The notes beneath the pieces are model-generated. The model had not been told where the DNA came from and did not search any database. It saw only the letters and a program-made list of their open reading frames with translations. This document shows, one piece after another, positions 1 through 12,124 of a stretch of 64,000 bases of DNA. The translations under genes and the position numbers were made by a program. The DNA is from Pseudomonas sp. SJZ079 (GTDB lineage: Bacteria; Pseudomonadota; Gammaproteobacteria; Pseudomonadales; Pseudomonadaceae), in contig NZ_VIUH01000018.1 of the NCBI RefSeq assembly GCF_007993865.1, forward strand, positions 41,982 through 105,981, read 5' to 3'. Each line of letters starts with the position of its first letter. Positions within the stretch are counted from its first letter, which is position 1.

Positions 1-4
1 GCCC

Positions 5-1462
5 ATGCCCCTCAATCAATTATTGCCTGAAGCTGCCAGCGCCGGGCTGATCCGTGAGTTGACCCTGGATAGCCGTAAAGTACGTCCGGGCGATTTGTTC
101 CTCGCCGTGCCGGGCGGCCAGCAGGACGGTCGCCTGCATATCGCCGACGCAATCGCGCGGGGTGCCGCCGCGGTGGCCTATGAGGCCGAAGGTGCACCGA
201 GCATTGTGTCCGGCAACGCCGAGCTGGTGGCGATCAAGGGCCTGGCCGGGCAGCTGTCGGCGATTGCCGGGCGTTTCTATGGCGAACCGAGCCGCGGACT
301 GCATCTGGTTGGCATCACGGGCACCAACGGTAAAACCAGCGTCAGCCAGTTGCTGGCCCAGGCGCTGGATCTGCTCGGTCAGCGCTGCGGCATCGTCGGT
401 ACCCTGGGTAACGGTTTTTATAACGCCCTTGCGCTTGGCCGGCACACCACGCCGGACCCGATCGGCGTACAGGCGACACTGGCCGATTTGAAAAAGGCCG
501 GCGCCCGTGCGGTGGCCATGGAGGTCTCTTCCCACGGACTGCATCAGGGCCGCGTGGCGGCGCTGGCGTTCGATGTGGCGGTGTTCACCAACCTGTCGCG
601 CGACCATCTGGACTATCACGGTTCGATGGAGGCCTATGCCGAAGCCAAGTTCATGCTGTTCCGCCGCCCAGGTCTGCGCTGCCGGGTACTGAATATAGAC
701 GATGCCGCCGGGCGCAAACTGGCCGAGGATCAGCTGGAATCGCGCCTGATCAGCTATAGCCTGGAGGACTCCAGTGCCTATCTGCATTGCCGTGAAGCCC
801 AGTTCGACGATCAGGGAGTGCGCGCCAGGCTGGTCACCCCGCGCGGCGAAGGCAGCCTGCGCAGTTCCTTGCTCGGGCGCTTCAACCTGAGCAATCTGCT
901 GGCCGTGGTCGGTGCGTTGCTCGGCATGGATTACCCGCTCGATGAAATTCTCAAGGTGCTGCCGCGTCTGCAGGGGCCGGTCGGGCGCATGCAGCGCTTG
1001 GGCGGGATCAAGCAACCGCTGGTGGTGGTCGACTACGCGCACACCCCAGATGCCCTGGAACAGATTCTGCAGGCCCTGCGTCCACACGTTCGGGGGCGCC
1101 TGTTGTGCCTGTTCGGCTGTGGCGGCGACCGTGATCGCGGCAAGCGTCCGTTGATGGCTGCGGTGGTCGAGCGCTTGGCCGATGGCGTACTGGTGACCGA
1201 CGACAACCCGCGCAGCGAGGCCCCGGAACAGATTTTCAGCGATATCCGCGCGGGGTTCAGTGCGCCGGACCATGTGTGCTTCATGCATGGCCGGGGCCAG
1301 GCCATCGCCCAGCTGATCGCCGAGGCTGGGGTGGACGATGTCCTGGTGCTGGCCGGTAAGGGGCACGAGGACTACCAGGAAATCAATGGCGAACGGCAGC
1401 CCTTCTCCGACCTGGATGAAGCCGGCAAAGCCCTGGTGGCATGGGAGGTCGCACATGCTTAA
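5..1462 (+). CDS. murE: UDP-MurNAc-tripeptide synthetase MurE
   Basis: Cytoplasmic ligase that adds meso-diaminopimelate to UDP-MurNAc-L-Ala-D-Glu in peptidoglycan precursor synthesis. The ATP-binding loop GTNGKT lies at about residues 106-111. The DNPR motif, the mark of enzymes that use meso-DAP rather than lysine, is at about residues 400-403. The length of 485 aa is normal. The window opens four bases before this ATG, and an in-frame start two codons further upstream (outside the window) is possible, so the N-terminus is uncertain by a couple of residues. It overlaps murF by 8 bases and leads the visible dcw operon. Confidence 0.96.
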   Translation: MPLNQLLPEAASAGLIRELTLDSRKVRPGDLFLAVPGGQQDGRLHIADAIARGAAAVAYEAEGAPSIVSGNAELVAIKGLAGQLSAIAGRFYGEPSRGLHLVGITGTNGKTSVSQLLAQALDLLGQRCGIVGTLGNGFYNALALGRHTTPDPIGVQATLADLKKAGARAVAMEVSSHGLHQGRVAALAFDVAVFTNLSRDHLDYHGSMEAYAEAKFMLFRRPGLRCRVLNIDDAAGRKLAEDQLESRLISYSLEDSSAYLHCREAQFDDQGVRARLVTPRGEGSLRSSLLGRFNLSNLLAVVGALLGMDYPLDEILKVLPRLQGPVGRMQRLGGIKQPLVVVDYAHTPDALEQILQALRPHVRGRLLCLFGCGGDRDRGKRPLMAAVVERLADGVLVTDDNPRSEAPEQIFSDIRAGFSAPDHVCFMHGRGQAIAQLIAEAGVDDVLVLAGKGHEDYQEINGERQPFSDLDEAGKALVAWEVAHA

Positions 1463-2834
1463 GGCCCTGCGTTTGAGCGAAGTGGCACTGCCGCTGAATG
1501 CCCAGCTGATTGGCGAAGATTGCACCTTCAATGCGGTCAGCACCGATAGCCGGGCGATTCATCCGGGTCAGTTGTTTATCGCCCTGAGCGGCCCGCGTTT
1601 CGATGGCCACGATTATCTGACCGATGTTGCCGCCCAAGGCGCGGTGGCTGCCCTGGTCGAGCGTGAAGTGGCGAATGCCCCGCTGCCGCAGTTGCTGGTG
1701 GGTGATACCCGTCGGGCGCTCGGTCAGCTAGCCGCGCTGAATCGTCAGGCCTATGGCGGACCATTGGCGGCGGTCACCGGCTCCAGCGGTAAGACGACGG
1801 TCAAGGAAATGCTCGCCAGTATTCTGCGTGCGGCATGCGTCGGCCAGGGCGGCGAGGTATTGGCGACCCGTGGCAATTTGAATAACGACCTTGGCGCACC
1901 CTTGACGCTGCTGGAACTGGCGCCTGCGCACCGCGCTGCCGTGATCGAGCTGGGTGCCTCGCGAGTTGGTGAAATCCGTTACACCGTGGGGCTGGCTCGG
2001 CCCGATGTGGCAATCATCACCAATGCCGGCACGGCGCACGTCGGCGAGTTTGGCGGCCCGGAAAAAATCGTCGAGGCCAAAGGTGAGATTCTCGAAGGCC
2101 TGACAGCCGACGGTGTCGCAGTGCTGAACCTGGATGACCCGGCGTTCGCCGCCTGGAAGCTGCGCGCCAAGGGGCGGCAAGTATTGAGCTTTGCCCTATG
2201 CAACCCCGAGGCCGACTTCCATGCCCTCGATCTGGCGTGCGATGTACGCGGTTGCTCGGCCTTCAGCCTGCATTGCGCCGAAGGTCAGGCGCGTATTCAG
2301 CTCAACCTGCTGGGCCGGCACAACGTTGCCAATGCCGTGGCGGCAGCCGCCGCGGCACATGCCCTGGCAGTGCCGTTGGTCGATATCAAGACCGGGCTGG
2401 AAAACCTGCAGCCGGTCAAAGGCCGCGGTGTAGCGCAGCTGGCGACGAATGGCGTGCGAGTCATCGATGACAGCTACAACGCCAACCCCGCCTCGATTTG
2501 CGCGGCCATTGATATACTCGCCGGCTTTTCCGGTCGCACCGTTCTGGTGCTCGGCGATATGGGCGAGTTGGGGGCATGGGCCGAGCAAGGCCATCGTGAT
2601 GTCGGGCGTTATGCGCTGGGTAAAGTCGATGCACTTTACGCGGTTGGTCCGCTGATGACTTATGCGGTCGAAGAATTTGCAGTAAATGGCCGGCATTTCG
2701 CCGAACAAGCCAGCCTGATCGAAGCGCTTCGCGCCGAGCAGGGCGACACCACCATTCTAATTAAAGGTTCACGCAGCGCCGCGATGGAAAAAGTCGTCGC
2801 GGCGCTGTGTGGCACATCCGGGGAGAGTCACTAA
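1455..2834 (+). CDS. murF: UDP-MurNAc-pentapeptide synthetase MurF
   Basis: Adds D-Ala-D-Ala to the UDP-MurNAc-tripeptide, completing the cytoplasmic pentapeptide. The P-loop GSSGKTT is at about residues 108-114, followed by the Mur-ligase central and C-terminal domains (DDSYNANP, LGDMGELG). The reading frame is open further upstream inside murE, but the ATG at 1455 gives MLKALRLSEV, the family-like N-terminus, and a 459-aa protein. It overlaps the murE stop by 8 bases and ends directly against the mraY start, so translational coupling is likely. Confidence 0.96.
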   Translation: MLKALRLSEVALPLNAQLIGEDCTFNAVSTDSRAIHPGQLFIALSGPRFDGHDYLTDVAAQGAVAALVEREVANAPLPQLLVGDTRRALGQLAALNRQAYGGPLAAVTGSSGKTTVKEMLASILRAACVGQGGEVLATRGNLNNDLGAPLTLLELAPAHRAAVIELGASRVGEIRYTVGLARPDVAIITNAGTAHVGEFGGPEKIVEAKGEILEGLTADGVAVLNLDDPAFAAWKLRAKGRQVLSFALCNPEADFHALDLACDVRGCSAFSLHCAEGQARIQLNLLGRHNVANAVAAAAAAHALAVPLVDIKTGLENLQPVKGRGVAQLATNGVRVIDDSYNANPASICAAIDILAGFSGRTVLVLGDMGELGAWAEQGHRDVGRYALGKVDALYAVGPLMTYAVEEFAVNGRHFAEQASLIEALRAEQGDTTILIKGSRSAAMEKVVAALCGTSGESH

Positions 2835-3917
2835 ATGCTGCTGCTGCTGGCGGAGTACCTGCAACAGTTCCACAAGGGTTTCGCCGTGTTCCAGTACCTG
2901 ACACTGCGCGGCATCCTCGGCGTGTTGACGGCGCTGGCGTTGTCGCTGTGGCTGGGGCCGTGGATGATCCGCACCTTGCAGGTCCGCCAGATTGGCCAGT
3001 CGGTGCGCAACGATGGCCCGCAGTCGCACCTGTCGAAGAAGGGCACGCCGACCATGGGCGGTGCACTGATTCTCTCGGCCATCGCCATCAGCACACTGCT
3101 CTGGGCCGACTTGAGCAACCGCTATGTATGGGTGGTGCTGGCCGTCACCCTGCTGTTCGGCGCCATCGGCTGGGTCGATGACTACCGCAAGGTGATCGAG
3201 AAGGATTCACGGGGGCTGCCGAGTCGCTGGAAGTATTTCTGGCAGTCGGTGTTCGGCCTGGGTGCGGCCTTGTTCCTTTATTTGACCGCACAGAGCCCGC
3301 TGGAAACCACCCTGATCCTGCCGCTGCTCAAGGACGTGAGCATTCCACTGGGCGCGGGCTTCGTGGTGCTGACCTACTTTGTCATCGTCGGCTCGAGCAA
3401 TGCGGTGAACCTGACCGATGGTCTGGATGGCCTGGCGATTCTGCCCACCGTGATGGTCGGCGGCGCGCTGGGGATCTTCTGCTACTTGTCGGGCAACGTG
3501 AATTTCGCCGATTACCTGTTGATCCCCTATTTGCCGGGTGCCGGTGAGCTGATCGTGTTCTGCGCCGCACTGGTGGGGGCCGGCCTCGGTTTTCTGTGGT
3601 TCAACACCTACCCGGCGCAAGTCTTCATGGGCGACGTCGGCGCGCTGGCGCTGGGCGCCGCGCTGGGCACCATCGCGGTGATCGTCCGTCAGGAAGTAGT
3701 GCTGTTCATCATGGGTGGGGTGTTCGTCATGGAAACCCTGTCGGTGATCATCCAGGTCGCGTCCTTCAAGTTGACCGGCAAGCGGGTCTTCCGCATGGCG
3801 CCTATTCACCACCATTTCGAACTGAAAGGCTGGCCTGAGCCGCGCGTGATCGTGCGCTTCTGGATCATCACGGTGATCCTGGTGCTGGTCGGTTTGGCCA
3901 CCCTTAAACTGCGCTGA
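2835..3917 (+). CDS. mraY: Phospho-MurNAc-pentapeptide transferase MraY
   Basis: Integral inner-membrane enzyme that moves phospho-MurNAc-pentapeptide onto undecaprenyl phosphate to make lipid I. The 360-aa protein has about ten hydrophobic segments. It has the cytoplasmic signatures [10 protein letters not shown] near the middle and [11 protein letters not shown] near the C-terminus, both typical of the active site. The ATG follows the murF TAA with no gap. It sits between murF and murD as in all Pseudomonas dcw clusters. Confidence 0.97.
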   Translation: MLLLLAEYLQQFHKGFAVFQYLTLRGILGVLTALALSLWLGPWMIRTLQVRQIGQSVRNDGPQSHLSKKGTPTMGGALILSAIAISTLLWADLSNRYVWVVLAVTLLFGAIGWVDDYRKVIEKDSRGLPSRWKYFWQSVFGLGAALFLYLTAQSPLETTLILPLLKDVSIPLGAGFVVLTYFVIVGSSNAVNLTDGLDGLAILPTVMVGGALGIFCYLSGNVNFADYLLIPYLPGAGELIVFCAALVGAGLGFLWFNTYPAQVFMGDVGALALGAALGTIAVIVRQEVVLFIMGGVFVMETLSVIIQVASFKLTGKRVFRMAPIHHHFELKGWPEPRVIVRFWIITVILVLVGLATLKLR

Positions 3918-3924
3918 GGACTGT

Positions 3925-5271
3925 ATGAGCCTGATCGCTTCTGACCACTTCCGCATCGTTGTCGGCCTCGGCAAGAGCGGCATGTCCCTGGTGCGCTTCC
4001 TGGCGCGTCAGGGCGTGCGCTTCGCCGTGGCCGATACGCGAGCGAACCCGCCGGAGCTGAGCGCCTTGCGCGAACAGTTCCCGCAGGTGGAAGTGCGTTG
4101 CGGCGAGCTGGACGTGGAGTTCCTCTGTCGTGCCAGCGAGCTGCTGGTCAGCCCCGGCCTGCCACTCGCCACGCCGGCACTGCAGGAAGCCGCCAAGCGC
4201 GGCGTGAAGCTGTCGGGCGACATCGATCTGTTCGCCCGTTATGCCAAGGCGCCGATAATCGCCATCACCGGTTCCAACGCCAAGAGCACGGTCACCACCC
4301 TGGTCGGTGAGATGGCGGCAGCCGCCGGCAAGAAGGTCGCCGTGGGCGGCAACCTGGGCACGCCGGCGCTCGACCTGCTGGCCGATGATGTCGAGTTGTA
4401 CGTGTTGGAGCTGTCCAGCTTCCAGCTGGAAACCACCGATCAGCTGAATGCCGAAGTAGCGACCTGCCTGAACATCAGCGAAGACCACATGGATCGCTAC
4501 AACGGGCTGCCGGCTTATCACCTGGCCAAGCACCGGATCTTCCGTGGCGCCAAGCAGGTGGTGGTGAACCGCGATGACGCCTTGTCGCGGCCTTTGGTCG
4601 CCGATCAGCTGCCGTGCTGGAGCTTTGGCCTGGGCAAGCCGGACTTCAAGCGCTTCGGCTTGCTCGAGGAGCACGGCGAGAAGTGCCTGGCCTTCCAGTT
4701 CGAGGCGCTGTTGCCGGTGCGCGAGCTGAAAATTCGCGGCGCGCACAACCAGTCCAACGCCCTCGCGGCCCTGGCCCTGGGCCATGCCGCAGGCCTGCCG
4801 TTCGCGCCGATGTTGGAAACCCTGAAAACCTTCACCGGCCTGCCGCACCGCTGCCAGTGGGTCGGCGAGCGCAATGGCGTGAGCTACTACGACGACTCCA
4901 AGGCGACTAATGTCGGCGCCGCGCTGGCCGCCATCGACGGCCTTGGCGCGGATATCGCCGGCAAGCTGGTGCTGATCGCCGGCGGCGATGGCAAGGGCGC
5001 GGATTTCTCGGCGCTGCGCGGACCGGTGGCCAAGTTCTGCCGCGCTGTGGTGTTGCTCGGCCGCGATGCCGAGCGTTTGGCTGCGGTGCTTGACGGTGCC
5101 GCGCCGCTGGTCCGGGTCAGCAGTCTGCAGGAGGCCGTGCAGCGTTGTGCCGGACTGGCGCAGGCGGGTGATGCCGTGCTGTTGTCGCCGGCCTGCGCCA
5201 GCCTCGACATGTTCAAGAATTTCGAAGAGCGTGGCCGCCTGTTCGCCCTTGCCGTGGAGGGACTGAACTGA
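3925..5271 (+). CDS. murD: UDP-MurNAc-L-alanine:D-glutamate ligase MurD
   Basis: Cytoplasmic ATP-dependent ligase that adds D-glutamate to UDP-MurNAc-L-Ala. It shows an N-terminal Rossmann-like start (VVGLGKSGMS), the ATP loop GSNAKST at about residue 115, and the C-terminal YYDDSKATN motif. The length of 448 aa matches the family. It starts 7 bases after mraY, and its TGA overlaps the ftsW ATG by one base. Confidence 0.96.
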   Translation: MSLIASDHFRIVVGLGKSGMSLVRFLARQGVRFAVADTRANPPELSALREQFPQVEVRCGELDVEFLCRASELLVSPGLPLATPALQEAAKRGVKLSGDIDLFARYAKAPIIAITGSNAKSTVTTLVGEMAAAAGKKVAVGGNLGTPALDLLADDVELYVLELSSFQLETTDQLNAEVATCLNISEDHMDRYNGLPAYHLAKHRIFRGAKQVVVNRDDALSRPLVADQLPCWSFGLGKPDFKRFGLLEEHGEKCLAFQFEALLPVRELKIRGAHNQSNALAALALGHAAGLPFAPMLETLKTFTGLPHRCQWVGERNGVSYYDDSKATNVGAALAAIDGLGADIAGKLVLIAGGDGKGADFSALRGPVAKFCRAVVLLGRDAERLAAVLDGAAPLVRVSSLQEAVQRCAGLAQAGDAVLLSPACASLDMFKNFEERGRLFALAVEGLN

Positions 5272-6497
5272 TGATCGCGCGTCTGCTCGCCGCTCCGTCG
5301 CCCCTGCATACCCGTCGCGGTATCGATCTCGACTTCCCATTGCTGGCAGGCTGCCTGGCGCTGCTGGGGTTGGGCCTGGTGATGATCACCTCGGCGTCCA
5401 CCGAAGTCGCCGCGGCGCTGACCGGTAACCCGCTCTACCACATGCTCCGCCATCTGATTTACCTGGCGTTGGGGCTGACTGCTGGCGTGGTGACCCTGCT
5501 GGTGCCGATGGCCTTCTGGCAGCGTTTTGGCGGGACTCTGTTACTGATTGCCGTCGTTCTGCTGATCATGGTGCTGTTGCCGGGGATCGGCCGTGAGGTC
5601 AATGGTGCGAATCGCTGGATCGGCTTCGGCATGTTCAACGTGCAGCCTTCCGAGTTGGCCAAGCTGTTCACCGTGTTGTTTTTGGCGGGCTACCTGGTGC
5701 GTCGGCAAACCGAGGTGCGCGAGAAACTGATCGGATTTCTCAAGCCTCTGGCGGTGCTCGCGCCCATCGCCGGCCTGCTGCTGGCCGAACCGGACTTCGG
5801 TGCGACCGTGGTGCTGGTCGGCGCCTCGATCGCCATGCTGTTCCTCGGCGGGGTCAACCTGTGGCGCTTCATCCCGCTGGCTGCCGGCGTATTGGCCGCC
5901 GGTGCCCTGGTGATGACGGGGCAGTCCTACCGTATGCAGCGCCTGACCAATTTCGTCGACCCCTGGGCCGACCAGTTCGGTGCCGGCTATCAGCTGAGTC
6001 AGGCGTTGATCGCCTTCGGTCGCGGCGAATGGTTCGGGGTGGGCCTGGGCAACAGCGTGCAGAAGCAGTTCTACCTGCCGGAAGCGCACACCGACTTCGT
6101 CTTCTCCGTGCTCGCCGAAGAGCTGGGCATGGTCGGGGCACTGACCACCGTCGCCCTGTTCGTCTTCGTCAGCGTGCGTGCCCTGTACATCGGTTTATGG
6201 GCGGAGAAGGCCAAGCAGCTGTTCTCCGCTTACGTCGCCTACGGTCTGGCCTTTCTGTGGATTGGCCAGGTGCTGATCAATATTGGGGTAAATGTCGGCC
6301 TGCTGCCGACCAAAGGTTTGACCCTGCCGTTCCTCAGTTACGGCGGCAGTTCTCTGGTGATCTGCTGCGTCAGCCTGGCGCTGCTACTGCGTATCGAGTG
6401 GGAGCGCCGCACCCAGCTGGGCAGCGAGGATACTGACTTCAAAGAAGCGGATTTCCTTGAGGGGCATGACGCCGTGGAGGTGAAGCATGCCCGGTAA
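5271..6497 (+). CDS. ftsW: Septal peptidoglycan polymerase FtsW (SEDS family)
   Basis: SEDS-family glycosyltransferase that polymerises septal peptidoglycan from lipid II together with FtsI. The 408-aa protein has about ten membrane segments. Its SEDS signatures include VQPSELAK, LPEAHTDFVFSVLAEELG in the conserved loop, and LPFLSYGGSS near the end. The ATG overlaps the murD stop by one base, and the 3' end overlaps murG by 11 bases. Confidence 0.96.
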   Translation: MIARLLAAPSPLHTRRGIDLDFPLLAGCLALLGLGLVMITSASTEVAAALTGNPLYHMLRHLIYLALGLTAGVVTLLVPMAFWQRFGGTLLLIAVVLLIMVLLPGIGREVNGANRWIGFGMFNVQPSELAKLFTVLFLAGYLVRRQTEVREKLIGFLKPLAVLAPIAGLLLAEPDFGATVVLVGASIAMLFLGGVNLWRFIPLAAGVLAAGALVMTGQSYRMQRLTNFVDPWADQFGAGYQLSQALIAFGRGEWFGVGLGNSVQKQFYLPEAHTDFVFSVLAEELGMVGALTTVALFVFVSVRALYIGLWAEKAKQLFSAYVAYGLAFLWIGQVLINIGVNVGLLPTKGLTLPFLSYGGSSLVICCVSLALLLRIEWERRTQLGSEDTDFKEADFLEGHDAVEVKHAR

Positions 6498-7549
6498 TGT
6501 GCTGATCATGGCCGGTGGCACCGGCGGTCATGTATTCCCGGCGCTGGCCTGTGCTCGCGAGTTCCAGGCGCGCGGCTACCGTGTGCATTGGTTGGGTACG
6601 CCGCGGGGGATCGAGAACGAATTGGTGCCAGCCGCCGGTTTGCCGTTGCATCTGATCGACGTCAGTGGTCTGCGCGGTAAAGGTAAGTTGTCCCTGCTCA
6701 AGGCTCCGTTGCAGTTGCTCAAAGCGTTGTTTCAGGCGCGCAGAGTGGTGCGTGAACTGCAACCGATATGCGTGCTCGGCATGGGCGGCTATGTCACCGG
6801 TCCCGGCGGCTTGGCCGCCAGGTTGTCTGGCGCGCCGTTGATCATTCACGAACAGAACGCCGTGGCCGGTACCGCCAACCGCAGCCTGGTGCCGTTCGCC
6901 AGCCGCGTCTGCGAAGCTTTCCCGAACACCTTCCGCGCATCGGCTAAACGCCGTACCACCGGCAATCCGGTGCGCGAGGAACTGTTCCTGGAAACTCCGC
7001 GCGATTCGCTGCTCAATCGCCGGCCGCGCCTGTTGGTGCTGGGCGGTAGCCTGGGAGCCGAGCCGCTGAATAAATTGCTGCCAGAAGCCCTGGCTGGGCT
7101 GCCGGCCGAATTGCGCCCCGAGGTGTTTCATCAGGCGGGCAAGCAGCACGACGCAATTACCGGCGAACGTTATCGCGCGGTGGGCGTCGAAGCGCAGGTC
7201 GTGCCCTTTATCAAGGATATGGCGCGTGCCTATGCCTGGGCCGATCTGGTGGTGTGCCGCGCCGGTGCCTTGACCGTCAGCGAGCTGGCCGCCGCCGGGT
7301 TGCCGTCCTTCCTGGTGCCGTTGCCCCACGCGATCGACGATCACCAGACGCAAAACGCAGGCTATCTCGCCAGCGAGGGCGCCGCTGTCCTTCTGCCGCA
7401 AGGCACCACTGACGCCGCCACGCTGGCCGCACAGTTGACCGAGGTTTTGATGCACGTCGAACGATTGAACGAAATGGCCAGCACAGCGCGGCGTCTGGCC
7501 AAGCCCGATGCCACCCGCAATGTGGTCGAGATTTGCCTGGAGGTGGCCC

Positions 7550-7557
<8 letters not shown>
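6487..7557 (+). CDS. murG: UDP-GlcNAc:lipid I N-acetylglucosaminyltransferase MurG
   Basis: Peripheral inner-membrane GT-B glycosyltransferase that turns lipid I into lipid II. The N-terminal glycine-rich loop [12 protein letters not shown] is at about residues 10-21. MGGYVTGP and the C-terminal nucleotide-binding region with [17 protein letters not shown] are also present. The length of 356 aa is normal. It overlaps both neighbours, ftsW by 11 and murC by 8 bases. Confidence 0.96.
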
Positions 7558-9942
<2,385 letters not shown>

Positions 9943-9945
9943 GCC

Positions 9946-10803
9946 ATGGGCGCCATCCTTCGTCATCAGCCAGGTTCTGCGCGCACGCCGTTGCGCGGCA
10001 AACCTGTGCCGCGCGGCGCCAGCCGCATGGTGGCCAAGGAACCAATCGGCGTGCGCTTGCCCAGGCCGAATTTCGACCTGCTAAAACGCATTACCTGGCC
10101 ATTGCTGTTGGTCGTGCTGGGCGTTGGCGCTTATGAGTTGGCGCAGCGTCTGCTGCCTTACGCCGACCGGCCAATCACCAAGATCAGCGTCGAGGGCGAC
10201 CTCAGCTACATCAGTCAGCAGGCCGTGCAACAGCGTATTGCGCCTTTCGTCACGGCGAGTTTTTTCAGTGTCGACCTGCAGGGCATGCGCGGTGAGCTGG
10301 AGCAAATGCCTTGGATCGCCACGGCCAACGTGCGCCGGGTGTGGCCGGATCAGGTTTTGGTGCACCTGGAGGAGCAACTGCCGATCGCCCGCTGGGGCGA
10401 TGAGGCATTACTGAACAACCAGGGCCAGGCGTTCGCGCCGAGAGAGCTGGCGCATTACGAACACTTGCCGCAGTTGTATGGCCCAAAACGCGCACAACAG
10501 CAGGTGATGCAGCAATACCAGGTGCTGAGCCAGATGCTCCGGCCGTTAGGGTTCTCCGTGGCACGCCTGGAACTGCGTGAGCGCGGCAGCTGGTTTCTCT
10601 CTACCGGTCAGGGCATCGAGCTGTTGTTGGGGCGCGATCATCTGGTGGAGAAGATGCGCCGCTTCATCGCCATCTACGACAAGGTGCTGAAAGCGCAACA
10701 AACGAATATCGCGCGGATCGATCTGCGCTACGCCAACGGCCTGGCCGTGGCGTGGCGCGAGCCGGTTGCGCCTACGGCGGCCGATAGCGTCGTCGTGCAG
10801 TGA
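9946..10803 (+). CDS. ftsQ: Cell division protein FtsQ
   Basis: Bitopic divisome protein that scaffolds FtsB/FtsL. A basic cytoplasmic N-terminus of about 45 residues precedes one hydrophobic segment ([16 protein letters not shown]). A POTRA domain ([19 protein letters not shown]) and the FtsQ beta domain follow (285 aa). The N-terminus is rich in arginine and poorly conserved, so the exact start is less sure. The position between ddlB and ftsA is canonical. Confidence 0.94.
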   Translation: MGAILRHQPGSARTPLRGKPVPRGASRMVAKEPIGVRLPRPNFDLLKRITWPLLLVVLGVGAYELAQRLLPYADRPITKISVEGDLSYISQQAVQQRIAPFVTASFFSVDLQGMRGELEQMPWIATANVRRVWPDQVLVHLEEQLPIARWGDEALLNNQGQAFAPRELAHYEHLPQLYGPKRAQQQVMQQYQVLSQMLRPLGFSVARLELRERGSWFLSTGQGIELLLGRDHLVEKMRRFIAIYDKVLKAQQTNIARIDLRYANGLAVAWREPVAPTAADSVVVQ

Positions 10804-10823
10804 ATCAGGAGAAGGCGAGAGAC

Positions 10824-12071
10824 ATGGCAAACGTGCAGAGCGGCAAGATGATCGTCGGTCTCGACATTGGCACCTCCAAGGTGGTGGCGCTGGTGGGCGA
10901 GGTGACGGCCGATGGTCAGTTGGAAATCGTCGGCATCGGCACCCATCCGTCACGCGGCCTGAAGAAGGGCGTGGTGGTGAATATCGAATCCACCGTGCAG
11001 TCGATTCAGCGCGCCGTGGAAGAGGCGCAGTTGATGGCCGGTTGCCGCATCCATTCGGCCTTTGTCGGCTTGGCGGGCAACCACATCCGCAGCCTGAACT
11101 CGCACGGTATCGTCGCCATTCGTGACCGCGAAGTCAGTCCGGCCGACCTGGAGCGCGTACTGGATGCCGCTCAGGCGGTGGCTATTCCGGCGGATCAGCG
11201 GGTCTTGCACACCCTGCCGCAGGACTACGTGATTGATAACCAGGAAGGCGTGCGCGAGCCGCTGGGCATGTCCGGCGTGCGTCTGGAAGCCAAAGTGCAT
11301 GTGGTGACCTGCGCGGTGAACGCGGCGCAGAACGTCGAGAAGTGCGTGCGTCGCTGTGGTCTGGAGATCGACGACATCATCCTCGAGCAGCTGGCGTCGG
11401 CCTACGCGGTGCTCACCGAAGATGAGAAAGAACTGGGCGTGTGCCTGGTCGACATCGGCGGCGGCACCACCGACATCTGCATCTTTACCGAGGGGGCGAT
11501 TCGCCACACCGCGGTGATTCCGATTGCGGGCGATCAGGTCACCAACGACATTGCCATGGCGCTGCGAACGCCGACCCAGTATGCCGAAGAGATCAAGATT
11601 CGCTACGCCTGCGCCCTGGCCAAGCTGGCCGGTGCCGGCGAGACCATCAAGGTGCCCAGCGTCGGCGACCGTCCGCCGCGTGACCTGTCCCGGCAATCGC
11701 TAGCCGAAGTGGTCGAGCCGCGCTACGACGAGCTGTTCACCCTGATTCAGGCTGAGCTGCGGCGCAGCGGCTATGAGGACCTGATCCCGGCCGGGATCGT
11801 GCTCACCGGCGGTACCGCGAAGATGGAAGGCGCTGTCGAACTGGCAGAGGAAATCTTTCACATGCCAGTGCGTCTCGGTTTCCCCCACAGCGTCAAGGGG
11901 CTGGCCGATGTGGTGCGCAACCCTATCTATTCCACAGGCGTGGGCCTGTTGCTGTACGGGCTGCAAAAGCAGGCCGACGGCGTCTCCATGTCTGGCATCG
12001 GCAGTTACAACGATGAACCCATTACACCGGTATTCGAGCGCCTGAAACGCTGGGTACAGGGCAATTTCTGA
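10824..12071 (+). CDS. ftsA: Cell division protein FtsA
   Basis: Actin-fold ATPase that anchors FtsZ to the membrane. It has the phosphate loop VGLDIGTSKVVALVGE near the N-terminus, the adenosine motif LVDIGGGTTDICIF, and a C-terminal amphipathic end (ERLKRWVQGNF). The ATG at 10824 gives 415 aa with GGAGAAGG just upstream; an in-frame GTG eight codons earlier would add only a short tail. It follows ftsQ by 20 bases and precedes ftsZ by 53. Confidence 0.96.
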   Translation: MANVQSGKMIVGLDIGTSKVVALVGEVTADGQLEIVGIGTHPSRGLKKGVVVNIESTVQSIQRAVEEAQLMAGCRIHSAFVGLAGNHIRSLNSHGIVAIRDREVSPADLERVLDAAQAVAIPADQRVLHTLPQDYVIDNQEGVREPLGMSGVRLEAKVHVVTCAVNAAQNVEKCVRRCGLEIDDIILEQLASAYAVLTEDEKELGVCLVDIGGGTTDICIFTEGAIRHTAVIPIAGDQVTNDIAMALRTPTQYAEEIKIRYACALAKLAGAGETIKVPSVGDRPPRDLSRQSLAEVVEPRYDELFTLIQAELRRSGYEDLIPAGIVLTGGTAKMEGAVELAEEIFHMPVRLGFPHSVKGLADVVRNPIYSTGVGLLLYGLQKQADGVSMSGIGSYNDEPITPVFERLKRWVQGNF

Positions 12072-12124
12072 TGTTAAACGGCGTGTGCAGTAGGCGTTAC
12101 AACTAGAAAGGAAGGAGAGGGAAA

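Noticed and set aside
20..1543. 507-aa open frame antisense to murE
   Set aside because: Shadow of murE; composition unlike a real protein.
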